Source: Sphaerolaimus hirsutus
Lineage: Eukaryota; Nematoda; Chromadorea; Monhysterida; Sphaerolaimidae
NCBI GenBank assembly: GCA_964036195.1
Contig: OZ038458.1
Location: forward strand, 16,381,832 to 16,445,831
Reading direction: 5' to 3'
Length of the DNA: 64,000 nt
Shown: in pieces, positions 48,673 to 60,296 of the stretch
Layout of the letters: every line of letters starts with the position of its first letter
How positions within the stretch are numbered: the first letter of the stretch is position 1
The notes under the pieces: model-generated
What the model was told of the DNA's origin: nothing
What the model saw: only the letters and a program-made list of their open reading frames with translations
Database searches by the model: none
Made by a program: the position numbers and the translations under genes

Positions 48673-51600
48673 ATGTCATTCGGCGCGCCAGTGTTCGGTG
48701 CCTCCCAAAACATGGGCGTGGCCGGCTACGGACAGATCGCCCCGGCCATGGGCCACGGGCCGATGGGCGGCGGCCCCAAACCCGAGGTCGGCTTCGACAC
48801 GAACTCGGACGCGCCCGAGATGTTGCGGTCGCGCGTTTTCGTTGGCAATTTGGGCACGCCTGCCGTGACCAGGGAGATGGTTATTGATGTCTTTCGACAG
48901 TATGGTCGACTTCTTGGCGTTTCTGTATTCAAGGTGTGTTTTTGGGTTGACTTTGAGGTGTATTCAGTTTTAGGTGTGTTGTATAAATGGAAAAGTGTTT
49001 TTCGACTTTTATGGTAAAGGTACACTTTCACGCATGTTTGCAATTCCCAAGATACTTTTCCGCTTGAGAAAGTGAGGACAAGTTCTGGGACGTTTTGCCT
49101 GTCACAGTGGCTATTATAAGCCACAGTACGAATTGTTATATAGCAAGAAAATAAGTCGACAAGAAAGTGCAACCCAGCGGTGTTATTCACATTTGGGTTC
49201 ACAATGTGCTCCATTGGCGTTGTCACAGTCTCATATTATTATTTTCGCTTTGCAGGGCTACGCGTTCATCCAGTTCAGCTGCTCACAAGATGCAGACAAC
49301 GCAGTGCGATATAGCAATAAATCCATGGTCGGAGGACAACCAATTGGTATGTTTCAATTGTGCTTGAATGTGAATTGCACACAAAATGTCGGGTTTGGCA
49401 CTTCTGAGCGCATAACTGGCTATGTAAAATTTAGTTGGTTGTGTAGTGTGACAACAGATATCGATTATAATGTTTCTGTCGAGATGATATAGCTTTTCAT
49501 TAATATCAAGTATTATTAGACAATTGGTGATTAATTTGTGTAAAATTTGTGTTTTTCTACATACAGTTTCATGTTTTATGAGCCTTTGACTCTTGAAGCA
49601 CAGTAGATGGTTGCTTTTTTCGTCTAAACTGGCTATCGGTTTTTGGTTTTCACAGCATCTCTTTTTTCCGATAGATAGATTGACATTTTTAGGAAGCATA
49701 ATATTTGTTGTCACACTGTAAATTTTTTGAAAATATTTTATATTTGTAATAGTTTGTACTATTGTACTTTTTGGCCCAATTTTTACAACAGCATCTGGAT
49801 TTTTTGCAATCAAAGTGATTTTTGTTAGACAGGAGGTGCTCTTTGGTCTCTCGCTTGAAACTTTTTTTGTCCAGTCTCTCAACGATTCTACAATAGTTTG
49901 TTTGACGACAACCGAAAGTTTTGGCAGGTTTTTATGCAGTGTTTTATATTGATCCTTACAAAGTAAACTTTTTAATCACCACAATCATTTTTTACAGGAT
50001 GTTTTCATGTTTGCTTTTCATGACTGGTTTTTTCGACCGAGGTTTTTTCGCTTCTTGCAGATGTGAAGTTGGCTGCTTCTGCGCGAAACCAAAAGAAGTC
50101 TGTTTGGAGGGTAATTAATTATTTTTCATGTATTTTTTCCATGATTTTGTCAGGCCCTTTTTGTTTGAACGTAGGCGGTGAATTTTAAAATTTTTGTATT
50201 TGTTAAGTATAACAGACATTGCAATAGGATTTGTATCGCTTGGGTTTTGGGAATTTTATCAGCGACCCGTTTTCGTTGTCTCAACGGTCTATACTCCTGC
50301 ATTTTTCATTTTTCGAGTAACTTCGGCAAAAACTATTTATAAAATTTTGTTTTCAAGAGCTTTGTACATGGTCGGGCTGAAAAGTCCCCGGGCAGTGCTC
50401 GCCATTCGCGCTAGGGGTAAGCTACGGTTATAAAATTTTAACACGTTAATATATCAGGTGTTTTGAGTTTTCACCCAAAATTTCAGCCCTCTAGCTCCAC
50501 CCACTGCGGAACTGTGGGGGTTACAATTTCGGTCATTTTGTACTGATGTACAAATGGTGCTCTAGCCGAATGCTGCTTTAAGTTGTGATCATGAAACTTT
50601 GGCTAGTGTAAGCCATCAGTGTTGGCAATGTGCCAGCACTAACCAACATTAGCTATGATATCATAAGCCTAGTTCATATTGTCATTACTGTCACTACTCA
50701 CACTACCAAATTCATCATTCTGCCTCTACGGTTGGTCAATACAGGTTAATACAGGAGGTGTTTTGCATGCACACTGCTGTTGAACACAGGTAATGTGTCC
50801 ACTACAGATTACTTATGAAACACAAATGAAATTAAATTGACATAATAATTTACTGCACATTTCAAAACAACATTAAAATCACTGCAATACAGCATGATCT
50901 CAGATGATCACCAAAAACATCCATCACAGTTCCCACGTTTCTTGCACATCACCCTGATCTGCATATTAATTTTACCTTAATAGCAATGATGTTGATGAAA
51001 GTGTTGAATACTATCAGCACATTGCCAACACTGGTGGCTTACACTAGCCAAAGTTTCATAATCACAACTTAAAGCAGCGTTGAGCTAGAGCACCATTTGT
51101 ACATCAGTACAAAACGACCGAAATTGTAACCCCCACAGTTCCGCAGTGGGTGGAGCTAGAGGGGTGAAATTTTGGGTGAAAACTCAAAACACCTGATATA
51201 TTTACGTGTTAAAATTTTATAACCGTAGCTTACCCCTATCGCGAATGGCGAGCACTGCCCGGGGACTTTTCAGCCCGACCATGTACGAAGCTCCTTTTCC
51301 GCACACTCACGTATTATTGATTTTTCTACATGCCATCTGACTTCCTGCCACTGGAGAGTACTGAGCCAATATCTTTCAAAAACATGGTGTTCAGGGGTCA
51401 AGCCGGGAGGGGCTCCTATAAGTTTGGCTGCTATCCAGGGGTCTCGAATGGGGGGGGGGGTTACCCCCCCCCCCCCAAATCGCCCAGCTATCTATCTATC
51501 CCGGAGGCCGCTCAGCTATCTATCTATCTATCCCGGAGGCAAAATTTTGGGCTACTACCCCCCTAACCCCCCCCCCCCAATCGCCCAGCTATCTACCTAT

Positions 51601-54600
51601 CTGGAGCGATTTTTCAGAAACTATACCCGAAATTCGCTCAAATTCGCTATTTTTCATACCTATATATAGATTTTCACCTCCAAAATCACTGGTTCATGCG
51701 TCTAACTGCCTATTTTCAGCTATTTTAAGTACTATATGCTCTTGTATACCCATTTTGAGCTATTTTACACCTACTTTTAGCGATTTTTCTCCCTTTTCTT
51801 TCTTCTATCCCCCGCAAAAGCCTATATATCAAACCACCACAACCCCCCCCCCAAACCCCCCCCCAACACCCCCCCCCCCCCAGAAAATTTTTTCAGCTAT
51901 GTATCCCTCCAGAGGAGCGATTTGCTATCTATCCAACCACTCGGAGGGTCAAAATTCAAGATACCCCTGCTGCTATCTCCTGAACACTACCAACTTGCCC
52001 AGCTACCTCCAACGTTTAGCAAATTTTAAGCGATTTTTCCCCAAACTTCACTCAAAATATCAAATTTNNNNNNNNNNNNNNNNNNNNNNNNNNNNNNNNN
52101 NNNNNNNNNNNNNNNNNNNNNNNNNNNNNNNNNNNNNNNNNNNNNNNNNNNNNNNNNNNNNNNNNNNNNNNNNNNNNNNNNNNNNNNNNNNNNNNNNNNN
52201 NNNNNNNNNNNNNNNNNNNNNNNNNNNNNNNNNNNNNNNNNNNNNNNNNNNNNNNNNNNNNNNNNNNAAATATCAAATTTCTGTTACTTTTGCCCATTTT
52301 CATTTTCAGAATCACTAGTTATTGTGCCTAATTTCATATACATATATATATATACCTATTTTAGTTATTTTCTCCTTTTTGTTTTTACACCTTGATAAAA
52401 GCGGTAAAAATCCCCTGGTATCCAGCTATCAAATCTTGCCACTCTATGGTTCAAAAACTGCTGTATCTCCAGGGGTCTCCAAGATTTTGGCCCTCGCGGG
52501 TGCTGGATAGGTAGCAAATCGCACCTCCGGAGGGATAGATGGCTGAAAATTTTTCTGGGGGGGGCTGGCGGGGGCATAATATATAGGCTTTTTCAAGGTT
52601 AAGAAGGCAGAAAGGGGAAAAAATCGCTAATAATCAGTTAAAAGTAGCCAAAAGCAGGTTTAAAATGGCTAAAAATAGGTATATAACCATGCAAATAGCC
52701 GGAAAGCACGATTTTGCACGAGGTGCGAAAATTAGTGATTTTGAGCGAAATTTCTCAAAAACCACTCTAGATTAGGGTTGGAAAAAAAACGTTTTTTTTA
52801 ACTCGATGTTTTTTTTAATAAAAAAACGTTTTTTTTTAAAAGCTCCCAGATATGACCTAGTGTCAACATATATAGGTATATCAGACACTGGCAATACTCT
52901 GTGATGTTAAATATGACCATATAATGGCTGTGGAGCCATGGGATAGCATTATAAGTGGTGATTTGTGTCAAAAATATCCATTTTTTTGTCGACATATCGT
53001 TCGTATATCGCCTTATAGTCCAATGTTTGTGACTTCAGGTAAAGTTTGGCACGGAATGGTGATCAAACAAGGTTATAAAAGGAGGTTGTTACTTTGGGAG
53101 TGAAGTTACACACTGTGGAGGTACATGGAAGCACATTACCTCAATATTATATATTACAGCAACATATGTCGGCTTATTCACCCATGGTAGCACATAGAAA
53201 TGGATGTTTTGATACTAAAAATGCAACAAAACCAATGAAAACAATCACCAATGTCAATTTGTGTGTGAAATTGCGCGCTTGCGCGCAAAAATTTTGCAAA
53301 ATACCTAGTGCTTAGTACTAAAAATTTCGGCCGATGTTTTTTTAAAAAAAAAAACATTTCGGATGTCATGTTTTTTTAAAAAAAAACAACGTTTTTTTAA
53401 AAAAAAACGTTTAAAAAAAAACATCGGCCAACCCTACTCCAGATAGATAGATAGCTTGGCGATTTGGTGGGGGGTGGTCTTTGGAGGTAGTAGCCAAAAA
53501 TTTTGCCTCGGGATAGATAGATAGCTGAGCGGCCTCCGGGATAGATAGACAGCTGGCGATTTGGGGGGGGGCAGCCCCTCCCCCAGTCCCCCCTAGGAGA
53601 CCCCTGTGTACCCCTTAGCTAACCACTGGTCGCAATGTGTTGTTTGGGGGCATCACGTGTTTTTCAACTTTTCTTTGCAGTGATGCTAGACCTCAGGTCC
53701 TATTGCCACGTCTGTAGTCCACGTCTCTGCATAGTTACGTTTTACAAAATGTTGACCTGAGGTACTCGGTTTTTCTTTTGCGTCCGAGCCAGTTTTTTCT
53801 CGTAGTTCGATTTTTCGATGCGTCACATCACTGATTTTTGATCCTTTTTATGTATACTCGGCGGACAGCACACCTAGTATGAAAACCTACCATAATTTAA
53901 TGAATAAAATCTTGTGATAAATTCCGTAATTAATTATTCCACAGTAAAAAAAACCCAAACATTATGATGAAAAAACTGTAAAATTTTTGGTTCATTATTC
54001 AGATGGGTTATGGTAGGTTTTCATACTACGATGTGATGTCCGCCGAGTATACCTACTTTCACATTTTGCATAGAACCAATTCCACATGAACTTGCCAACT
54101 TTAGGCCCTCGACCGGCGGCTCGACCGGGTCGATCGGCAGCAGCGGCGGCAGTGCCACCGGCGGCGGGGGCGGCTACAAACGCGAGCTGACCACGCTCAC
54201 TACAGGTTTGGGTCGGATTTTTTTGCCCAGGGGTGTAGATCGGCATCTCGGGTTGTTTTCATTGGCTTTGGAGTTTTTGGGCTTGAAATTTCGTGTGTAC
54301 CGTCTGTCCTCGCATAAGACCCCAAGGGTGTTTTTCATCAGAAGTTTTGGAGGGGGGTTATTCGAGGGGAGATTTATTGTTTCCTCAGAACTTGCACATT
54401 ATTCATTGTATGAATGCATTCCATCAACTCATGTAATCTAGGTATTTATGAGTTCAACAAAAACAATGTATTCTAGGGTTGGAAAAAAATCAATTTTTTT
54501 AAACGCCTTGATTTTTTTATTCAATTTTTTTTTAAATTGATTTTTTTTAAAATCGCCCAAAATGGGGGTATAGAGAAAAAAATGTGTATGTTGAGTGTCA

Positions 54601-57600
54601 GACAATGTATTGTTATGTCTATTGTGGTCATATTATGACTGTGGAGTCATGGGATAGTATTACAAGCAGTGATTTCTTTCAAAAATATCCATGATGGGGT
54701 CGGGCCACCCCCGGCTGGTTTCAGGTCAGATGAAAGACCCCGAAACCTGAACCAGCCACAATTTTATTCCCGACTTTTGGCATTTTACACAAGTTGGAAA
54801 TCAGTCACTTTCAGTTTTTTCTCTTATTTACATCGACTTATTATGTATATTGCCTTTTGTCGACGTTTCGTGACTTCAAGTGAAGTTCAGCATGGAATAG
54901 TGCTAAAATAAGGTTGTAAGAGAAGGCTAATACATCCACAGTTATGTTACACACTGAAGAAGTATGTAGGAGCACATTGGTTTGATATTAAATACTACAC
55001 TAGCATATCAGGGCTTTTTATTACACGGTAACATGAATAAATGGATTTTTTACACTAAAATGCCCCAAAACTAGGGTGTCAAATTTCCGTTTTCCATTTC
55101 CGTTATCCGCAGGTAATTTTTTTCCGTTCCGTTTTCTGGCTGCTGAAATTTTTTTACCGTTTTCCGTTCCGTTTTCCGGCAACTTTTTTTTCCGTTTCCG
55201 TTTTTCCGGTTCATTTTCTGTTTTCTGGCTAAATTTTCAGTTTTTCCGCCTTTTTCCGTTTTCCGCCTCAATTTCCAGTTTTTCCGCTTTTTTTTCATTT
55301 TCCGCCTCAATTTTCCATTTTTCCGCCTCATTTTACCTTTTTCTGGCTCAACTTTCTGTTTTCTGTTCAGCCAAACTGGTAAAAATTCATGCAGATTGTC
55401 AATGATGTAAAAAATTTACCATTTCCAGCAAAATTACTGCAAATTTTTTTCACTTCCAGCAAAATTTCTGCAAATTTTATCCGCTTTCCGGCAAAACTTC
55501 AGCAAGTTTTTCCATTTCCATGCAAATTTGATTTTTCCGTTTCCGTTTTTCCGGCCTCTTTTTCCGTTTTCCGGCCGCTGAAATTTTTTTTCCGTTTTCT
55601 GCCAAGTGCAAATTTTTTTCCGTTTTCTGGCCCCTGAAAATTTTTTTTTGTTTCCGTTTTCCGTAAAAAAATATTTTTGACACCCTACCCAAAACCCATA
55701 AAAACACCACCAATGGTAATATGTATGAGAAATTGCGCGGTTGCGTGCAAAAAAATGTAAAATACCTAGTTCAAGTTCACCAGAAATTTTGTTTTTAGAT
55801 TTTTTAAAATTAAAATCAGTTTCCACCCTTTGATTTTTTAAAATAAAAAATCAGATTTAAAAAAAATTGTAAAAAAAATCAAGTGCCAACCCTAGTTCAT
55901 GCTAAAATTCGTGTTGATCATCATCTGAACTATTCAAATTCACACATTGTGGCTACACATCAAATGCCCAGAAAGTGGGGAGTTATTCAATTGGGGCAGG
56001 GGTTTAGTAAATGTGGACTCTGGCGGGGGTTTATATAGATAGTAAATAGCTCCTCCGGAGGGATAGATAGCTATTAAAAATTGGGGGGGGGGGGTGAAAA
56101 ATTAGCTACTAAAAGTAGGTGAAAAACAGCTAGAAATGTGTCTATAAGTACATATAGTACAAAAAATCGCTAAAAATAGGCAATAAGGAACGTGAATTAG
56201 AATTTTGAAGTGAAAAACTATAAAAAGGTACGAAAATTAGCGATTCTGGGCGAAAATTGGGCCAGCCATAGATAGATAGATAGCTGAGCGGGCCTCCGGG
56301 ATAGCTGGCGGTTTTTGTTTTTTGTTGGGGGGTTACCCCCCCCCCCCTACTAAACCCCTGAATTGGGGTATTTTTTTCTCACTTGGCTAACAGTGGAAGT
56401 TATTCAGGGATATACGGTAGTTTCGATCTTGTTTTCATGCGTGAATTTAGATTGTGTTCATCCTCGCAGGGATGTCACCGTCCCCTAAAACTGCTCGCGT
56501 AACATTGGCGAGTGGTGCCTCTGGCCGCAGCAGCGTCAAGTCCCAGTCCAGTGCGCAGGCGGCTGCGCGCGCAACCAAGGCACAGATGGATCAGAATAAA
56601 AAGACAGCCCTAGACGACACTACGGATGTTGACAGTTTGCCAAAACGAGGTGTGCTTGCGTTTTTTGTTTTCATCTTAATGCGTTTTTAAAGAACGATTC
56701 CAAGCTTTTATTAAGTCATCACATCTGTAGAAAGTGATAAACCGACCGGGGCCTTTATATTTATTTATCGGTACCGTGTCGGATAGGAAAGCCCGCTTTA
56801 GTTAAAATCGTCATTCCATTTATCAGACGCCATCGACACGCTAATCTGCGGCCAGTGCCGCGCCGTGTACCACGACTTTGGCGAGTACCGCGACCACCGG
56901 CGCGCCGACTGCCAGCTGCCGTCCGGCAAGCCCTCCGACGAGCCCCCGCAGGTGCCACTCCCAGACCCTGTAAAGAGCTCTGTAAAATGTCAAATGCAAA
57001 GTGTCAAAATTCATGTAGAATGCCCTTGAAAATGGCAACTAGGTTGCCATTTTGCAGGGCATTTTACGTGACTTTTGACACTTTGCATGACATTTGACAT
57101 TTTACAGGGCTCTTTACAGGGTCTGGGAGTGCCCCCAGGTGGTCTGCTTCGTCTGCAAGGACCAGTTCGATCACAGCTGGCACCTGCTCAAGCACCTGGC
57201 CGCGTCGCACAATCTCAAGGTGTACGCGTCCGATGATGCGGGTGCGGATTCCAGTGAACAAGGTCGGTTGTGTATTTTTGCAACTATTCTCGTGTCCGCT
57301 TTGCGCAGCAACTGGGGCGTGGAATTGGTGTGGAAGTGGTTAAATATGGCTGAGGTTTAAATCCCTTAAGGTTGGATGGTTCAAATGTCTGTTCTAATGT
57401 CTTCCATAGTCATTAAGATCTTATATTACAAAAAATACATTGTCTTGACTGTGTTGTCTAATACGTCTGTCTAATACTTCGTATATGGCGACTCACAAGT
57501 CACAACCATATTTGAGAGCTTAAAAAAACCATTTTTTCACATACATTTTCTATCTATTCCATAGGGCATACACACACTAGTTGACATCGCAAATTTATGT

Positions 57601-58119
57601 CAGCTGAATGTCAACTAAATAACACCAAAACATCTTTTATTCACAAACACTGAAAATTTAGTGTCACGATATAGCATGCTCTATCACACTTCAATTTGAA
57701 ATCACATAAAAACAAAATTTGTTGAATTTAGTTGACACGAATTTTGATGTCAACTAGTGTGTATGGGCCACAACCCATACAAAACTCCCACGTCCACTGA
57801 CCACTCCCCGCATCTGTTCCATGCCCTGGTTGCAACATATCAACTCATAGGTCATGATCCGACTTCGAAATCATCCAGTGTGGTCATCTCATGGAATCTA
57901 GAACAAGACGGACCTGAATCCGGAAAGCTTTTTGACGCGGTTTTCATGCCATTTCAAAAAGTAATTAAATGTCTTCATGCGTTTGCAGGCGAAAAAGAAA
58001 AAGAAAAGGATACAAAAGTGACTTCAAATGGGGATAGCGCTGAGCAGCCGGATAAATCTGGATCACCTGATAAATCGAAAGACGAAAAGGACAAGGATGA
58101 CGAAAATGCGGATGCGTAA
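48673..58119 (+). CDS. hnRNP C/RALY-type RRM protein with zinc fingers
   Basis: Recognised exons are 48673-48933, 49256-49346, 50061-50110, 54105-54205, 56470-56649, 56827-56951, 57139-57262 and 57989-58119. A Gly/Pro-rich start leads into an RRM: SRVFVGNLGTPAVTREMVID (RNP2), then KGYAFIQFSC (RNP1), ending PIDVKLAAS, as in hnRNP C and RALY. A Gly/Ser linker follows, then a Ser/Ala-rich segment. Two zinc-finger-like motifs come next: CGQC with a HRRADC end (C2HC-like) and CFVCKDQF with an HLLKHLAASH end (C2H2). The tail is acidic and Lys-rich. Nuclear RNA binding, perhaps in pre-mRNA packaging or splicing, is inferred from the RRM. Exon 3 ends in phase 0 but exon 4 begins in phase 2, so at least one exon between 50111 and 54104 is missing from this model; an assembly gap lies there. 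The intron 56952-57138 is an introner-like element. Confidence 0.82.
50367..51283. mobile_element. Mariner-like non-autonomous element with long inverted repeats
   Basis: Inverted arms of roughly 265-285 bp start CATGGTCGGGCTGAAAAGTC and end with the inverse GACTTTTCAGCCCGACCATG. TA lies at both edges (50365-50366 and 51284-51285), and AAGTCCCCGG near the end is typical of mariner termini. No transposase is present; the central part is AT-rich. It lies in an intron of the RRM gene. Confidence 0.8.
52068..52267. other. Assembly gap of 200 N
   Basis: Exactly 200 N. The sequence AAATATCAAATTT occurs immediately before and again immediately after the gap, so the flanking contigs may simply overlap and the true gap may be small or absent. 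Confidence 0.95.
52773..53436. mobile_element. hAT-like element, family TAGGGTTGG
   Basis: The ends are TAGGGTTGGAAAAAAAACG and ATCGGCCAACCCTA, with flanks CTCTAGAT (52765-52772) and CTCCAGAT (53437-53444), a 7 of 8 match. It is a short, fairly intact copy of the core shared with 2179-2531 and 9825-10952. Confidence 0.8.
53853..54051. mobile_element. TATACTCGGCGGA-family element in the RRM gene
   Basis: The ends are TATACTCGGCGGACAGCACA and GATGTCCGCCGAGTATA. It ends about 50 bases before the exon at 54105. Confidence 0.8.
54474..55894. mobile_element. hAT-like element, family TAGGGTTGG, host of a nested copy
   Basis: The ends are TAGGGTTGGAAAAAAATCAA and AAGTGCCAACCCTA, closest to 2783-4293. 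Element 55072-55687 is inserted in it, and a further insertion of unknown type lies at about 54690-54830. It lies in an intron of the RRM gene. Confidence 0.72.
55072..55687. mobile_element. hAT-like element with CCGTTTTCCGG-repeat body
   Basis: The ends are TAGGGTGTCAAATTTCCG and TTTGACACCCTA, with an exact 8-bp duplication CCCAAAAC at 55064-55071 and 55688-55695. Sister of 5404-5912. Confidence 0.9.
55997..56360. mobile_element. hAT-like element with CAGGGGTTTAGTA ends
   Basis: The ends are CAGGGGTTTAGTA and TACTAAACCCCTG, with an exact 8-bp duplication AATTGGGG at 55989-55996 and 56361-56368. Ends carry GATAGATAGCT words and G or C runs, as in 51436-53605. Confidence 0.88.
56952..57138 (+). 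mobile_element. Introner-like element forming an intron of the RRM zinc-finger gene
   Basis: The exon ends CCGCAG, the element starts GTGCCACTCCCAGACCCTGT and ends GGTCTGGGAGTGCCCC plus CAG, and the next exon reads GTG GTC TGC in phase 0. The element is 187 bp. The arms share AAATGTCAAATGCAAAGTGTC and its inverse. It separates the first zinc-finger motif from the second. Confidence 0.87.
57564..57769. mobile_element. CTAGTTGACA-type element in the last RRM-gene intron
   Basis: The ends are GGGCATACACACACTAGTTG and CAACTAGTGTGTATGGGCC, with TTGACATCG and GATGTCAA next inward. Non-coding. Confidence 0.8.
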
Positions 58120-59387
58120 TTCTTGTTCGAGTTGTTTTTTAAACCTGAATGTTGCAATTATTTGTTGTCGCGTGTTTTGTGAATTTTGGTTGATGGGTGT
58201 TTTAAATTTCTGGCCCAATCGAAATGCAGTCTCGCCATTTTGAAAATATTTTTACTGGTATTTTCACGGGGCAATCGCAAACATTTGGAATTCCTTTTGG
58301 AGCATTTTGATTGCCTGGGGGAACTGGGTAACTTCATACTTAGCTATACTTTTATAGAAATAGCTGTGAACAGGGCCATATCCAGGATTTTTTCACACGG
58401 GATATGGTCTGTATTTACCTTTACGGTTCCCTGCGAACGGGGTGGTCCCCGCTTCTAAAATTGTACGTAATGGCGCCACGCATACGTAGGCGTCACGCCA
58501 TACAGTCTTGGCGTTTGCGCTAAACATCTCTGTATATTTTGTATTTTTCTTTTGAGACCCAGCAGTTGAAAATAATTTTTTTTGTGGCGAAAAACCGCCC
58601 GCCTCACCCCTGGATACGTCCTTGTTTGCGAATAATGCCTCGAAATTGTGTGGAACAGTATCTAAACTTGTATTTAATCGTTGCGCTGTGAGATTTGAAA
58701 CCATTTAAAATACCATGTTTCCTCGAATTATCCCATAAAGAACCGTGGAATGACTCCCCCATGTTGGCGAGCCGGTTAAAATCACCCCTCGAATTACCCC
58801 TTCCTCGCGGGTGAGTGTAATGCACGGTGTTGTTAACGGTACTGAAATTTTTTTCAAGGTAAGTGCCAAAGTATTTTTTTACTCACCCCTGAGTACAGAG
58901 AACGTGGGAATTTTTTACTTTTACTCATGAAGAAACGTGCATCTCAGTATGTTTGTGTAATAAATTTGCTATAAATCAATTTTGCTGGCGAAGCACTAAA
59001 CCCCCTGAGGTTGCTTCGAGGAACATGGTGTCCATGTAAATATTATTTATTTTCGGTACGATAAATTTGCAACAATCTTGTGATGAGTGACCTGTTAACC
59101 CGACAACGTTGTTTGGTACGACATTTGTCAATGAATTATAATTTGTGATTATGTCAATGAATTATGCCCGACACGCATTATTTCTGGAAGAGTTTCAGTT
59201 TTTGAAATAATTGTAGTTTCCGAACTGCCGTACGGAACCTCAATATGCACAGTGAAGGTAGATAAATGTGCCGTGAACGCATAAAAATATCCGCTAACAA
59301 AATGCCGACAACCCGAATTTGTGCGTGTATTCATTGAATATAAAAAACCCTCAAATTTATCGACATGAGAAAATGACATGAAATAAG

Positions 59388-59549
59388 CGCCCACACACGC
59401 TAGTTGACATCGGGACCAAATGTCAACTGGTTCCGATCCCGATTCAGAGCTTGCTGACGCGTGGACGAATGACGCTCAAACGCAATTATTGAATTAGGAA
59501 CGGAACCAGCTGACATTTGGTGTCGATGTCAACTAGTGTGTGTAGGGCC
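59388..59549. mobile_element. CTAGTTGACA-type element
   Basis: The ends are GCCCACACACGCTAGTTGAC and GTCAACTAGTGTGTGTAGGGC. Inner words GGAACCAGCTGACATTTGG and CCAAATGTCAACTGGTTCC are inverted copies. Confidence 0.8.
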
Positions 59550-59659
59550 ATTGGAGCTGACTCCGTTAGTAGTGCAGTAGTGATGCCGGGGGTCTAGCTG
59601 GTTGCTACCTCCTTCACAACGATCCAGCTATTGTCTATCCCTAGGCAAAATTTATTGGC

Positions 59660-59849
59660 TATACTCGGCGGACCGCAAAGTATGTGCCGAGTCCTACCAT
59701 AATTTAGTGAATAAAACTTTGTGATGAATTTCGTAATTAATGATTCCGGGGTGAAAACGAAATATAAGGAAACACAGTGAAAAGTTTGGTTCATTATTCA
59801 GGTGGGTTACGGTAGGTTTCCATGCTAAGTGTGATGTCCGCCGAGTATA
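59660..59849. mobile_element. TATACTCGGCGGA-family element
   Basis: The ends are TATACTCGGCGGACCGCAAA and GTGTGATGTCCGCCGAGTATA, with TCCTACCATAATTTAGTGAA and its inverse inward. Confidence 0.8.
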
Positions 59850-60059
59850 CCTAAACCCCCCTCCAATCGATAGCTGCATAATTTGAGAAATTTTACCCCA
59901 AATTTTAGCTCATGATCACTATTTTCCAATTTTTCACCTTCGAAATCATGGTGCAGACGCTTCAAATCTGACAACGCCGAATTTCCCTGTCGTAGTAAAT
60001 AGTTTTCTGGTGGGAAAACTGATAAAGCTGATTGGCCGACCGCCGCCAATGTTCTTCTG

Positions 60060-60296
60060 GTGCCAGTCCCGCATGTAGACAAGTTCTTGACTCTTGATTT
60101 TGCTCATCACTGTTTTAACCTTACTCTCAGCTTTGCCACTTGCGTAACCGACGCCAGGGGAAGCCTCAGTGTCAATTGTGTATCCAAATCTTATGGTTGA
60201 ACATAAGATTTGGATACACAATTGACACTTTGGGACTGCCCCCTGGTGCTGGTTCCACAAGTGGCAAAGTACCTGCCACTTGCGGGACTGGGCCCT
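60060..60296 (+). mobile_element. Introner-like element with a second one nested inside
   Basis: The outer copy starts GTGCCAGTCCCGCATGTAG and ends CTTGCGGGACTGGGCC, flanked by CTG on both sides (60057-60059 and 60297-60299), which fits a 3-bp duplication. Inside, about 60154-60250, is a reversed copy with CCAGGGG and CCCCCTGG edges and a long near-perfect hairpin built on GTGTCAATTGTGTATCCAA. No host gene is recognised. Confidence 0.65.

Larger units (their letters stand above)
51436..53605. mobile_element. CAGGGGTCTC-ended element with G/C runs
   Basis: The ends are CAGGGGTCTCGAATGGGGG and CCTAGGAGACCCCTG. Both carry CCCAGCTATCTATCTATCCC and its inverse plus long C or G runs. It contains the assembly gap and the nested element 52773-53436. 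Target duplications are not clear. Confidence 0.6.
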
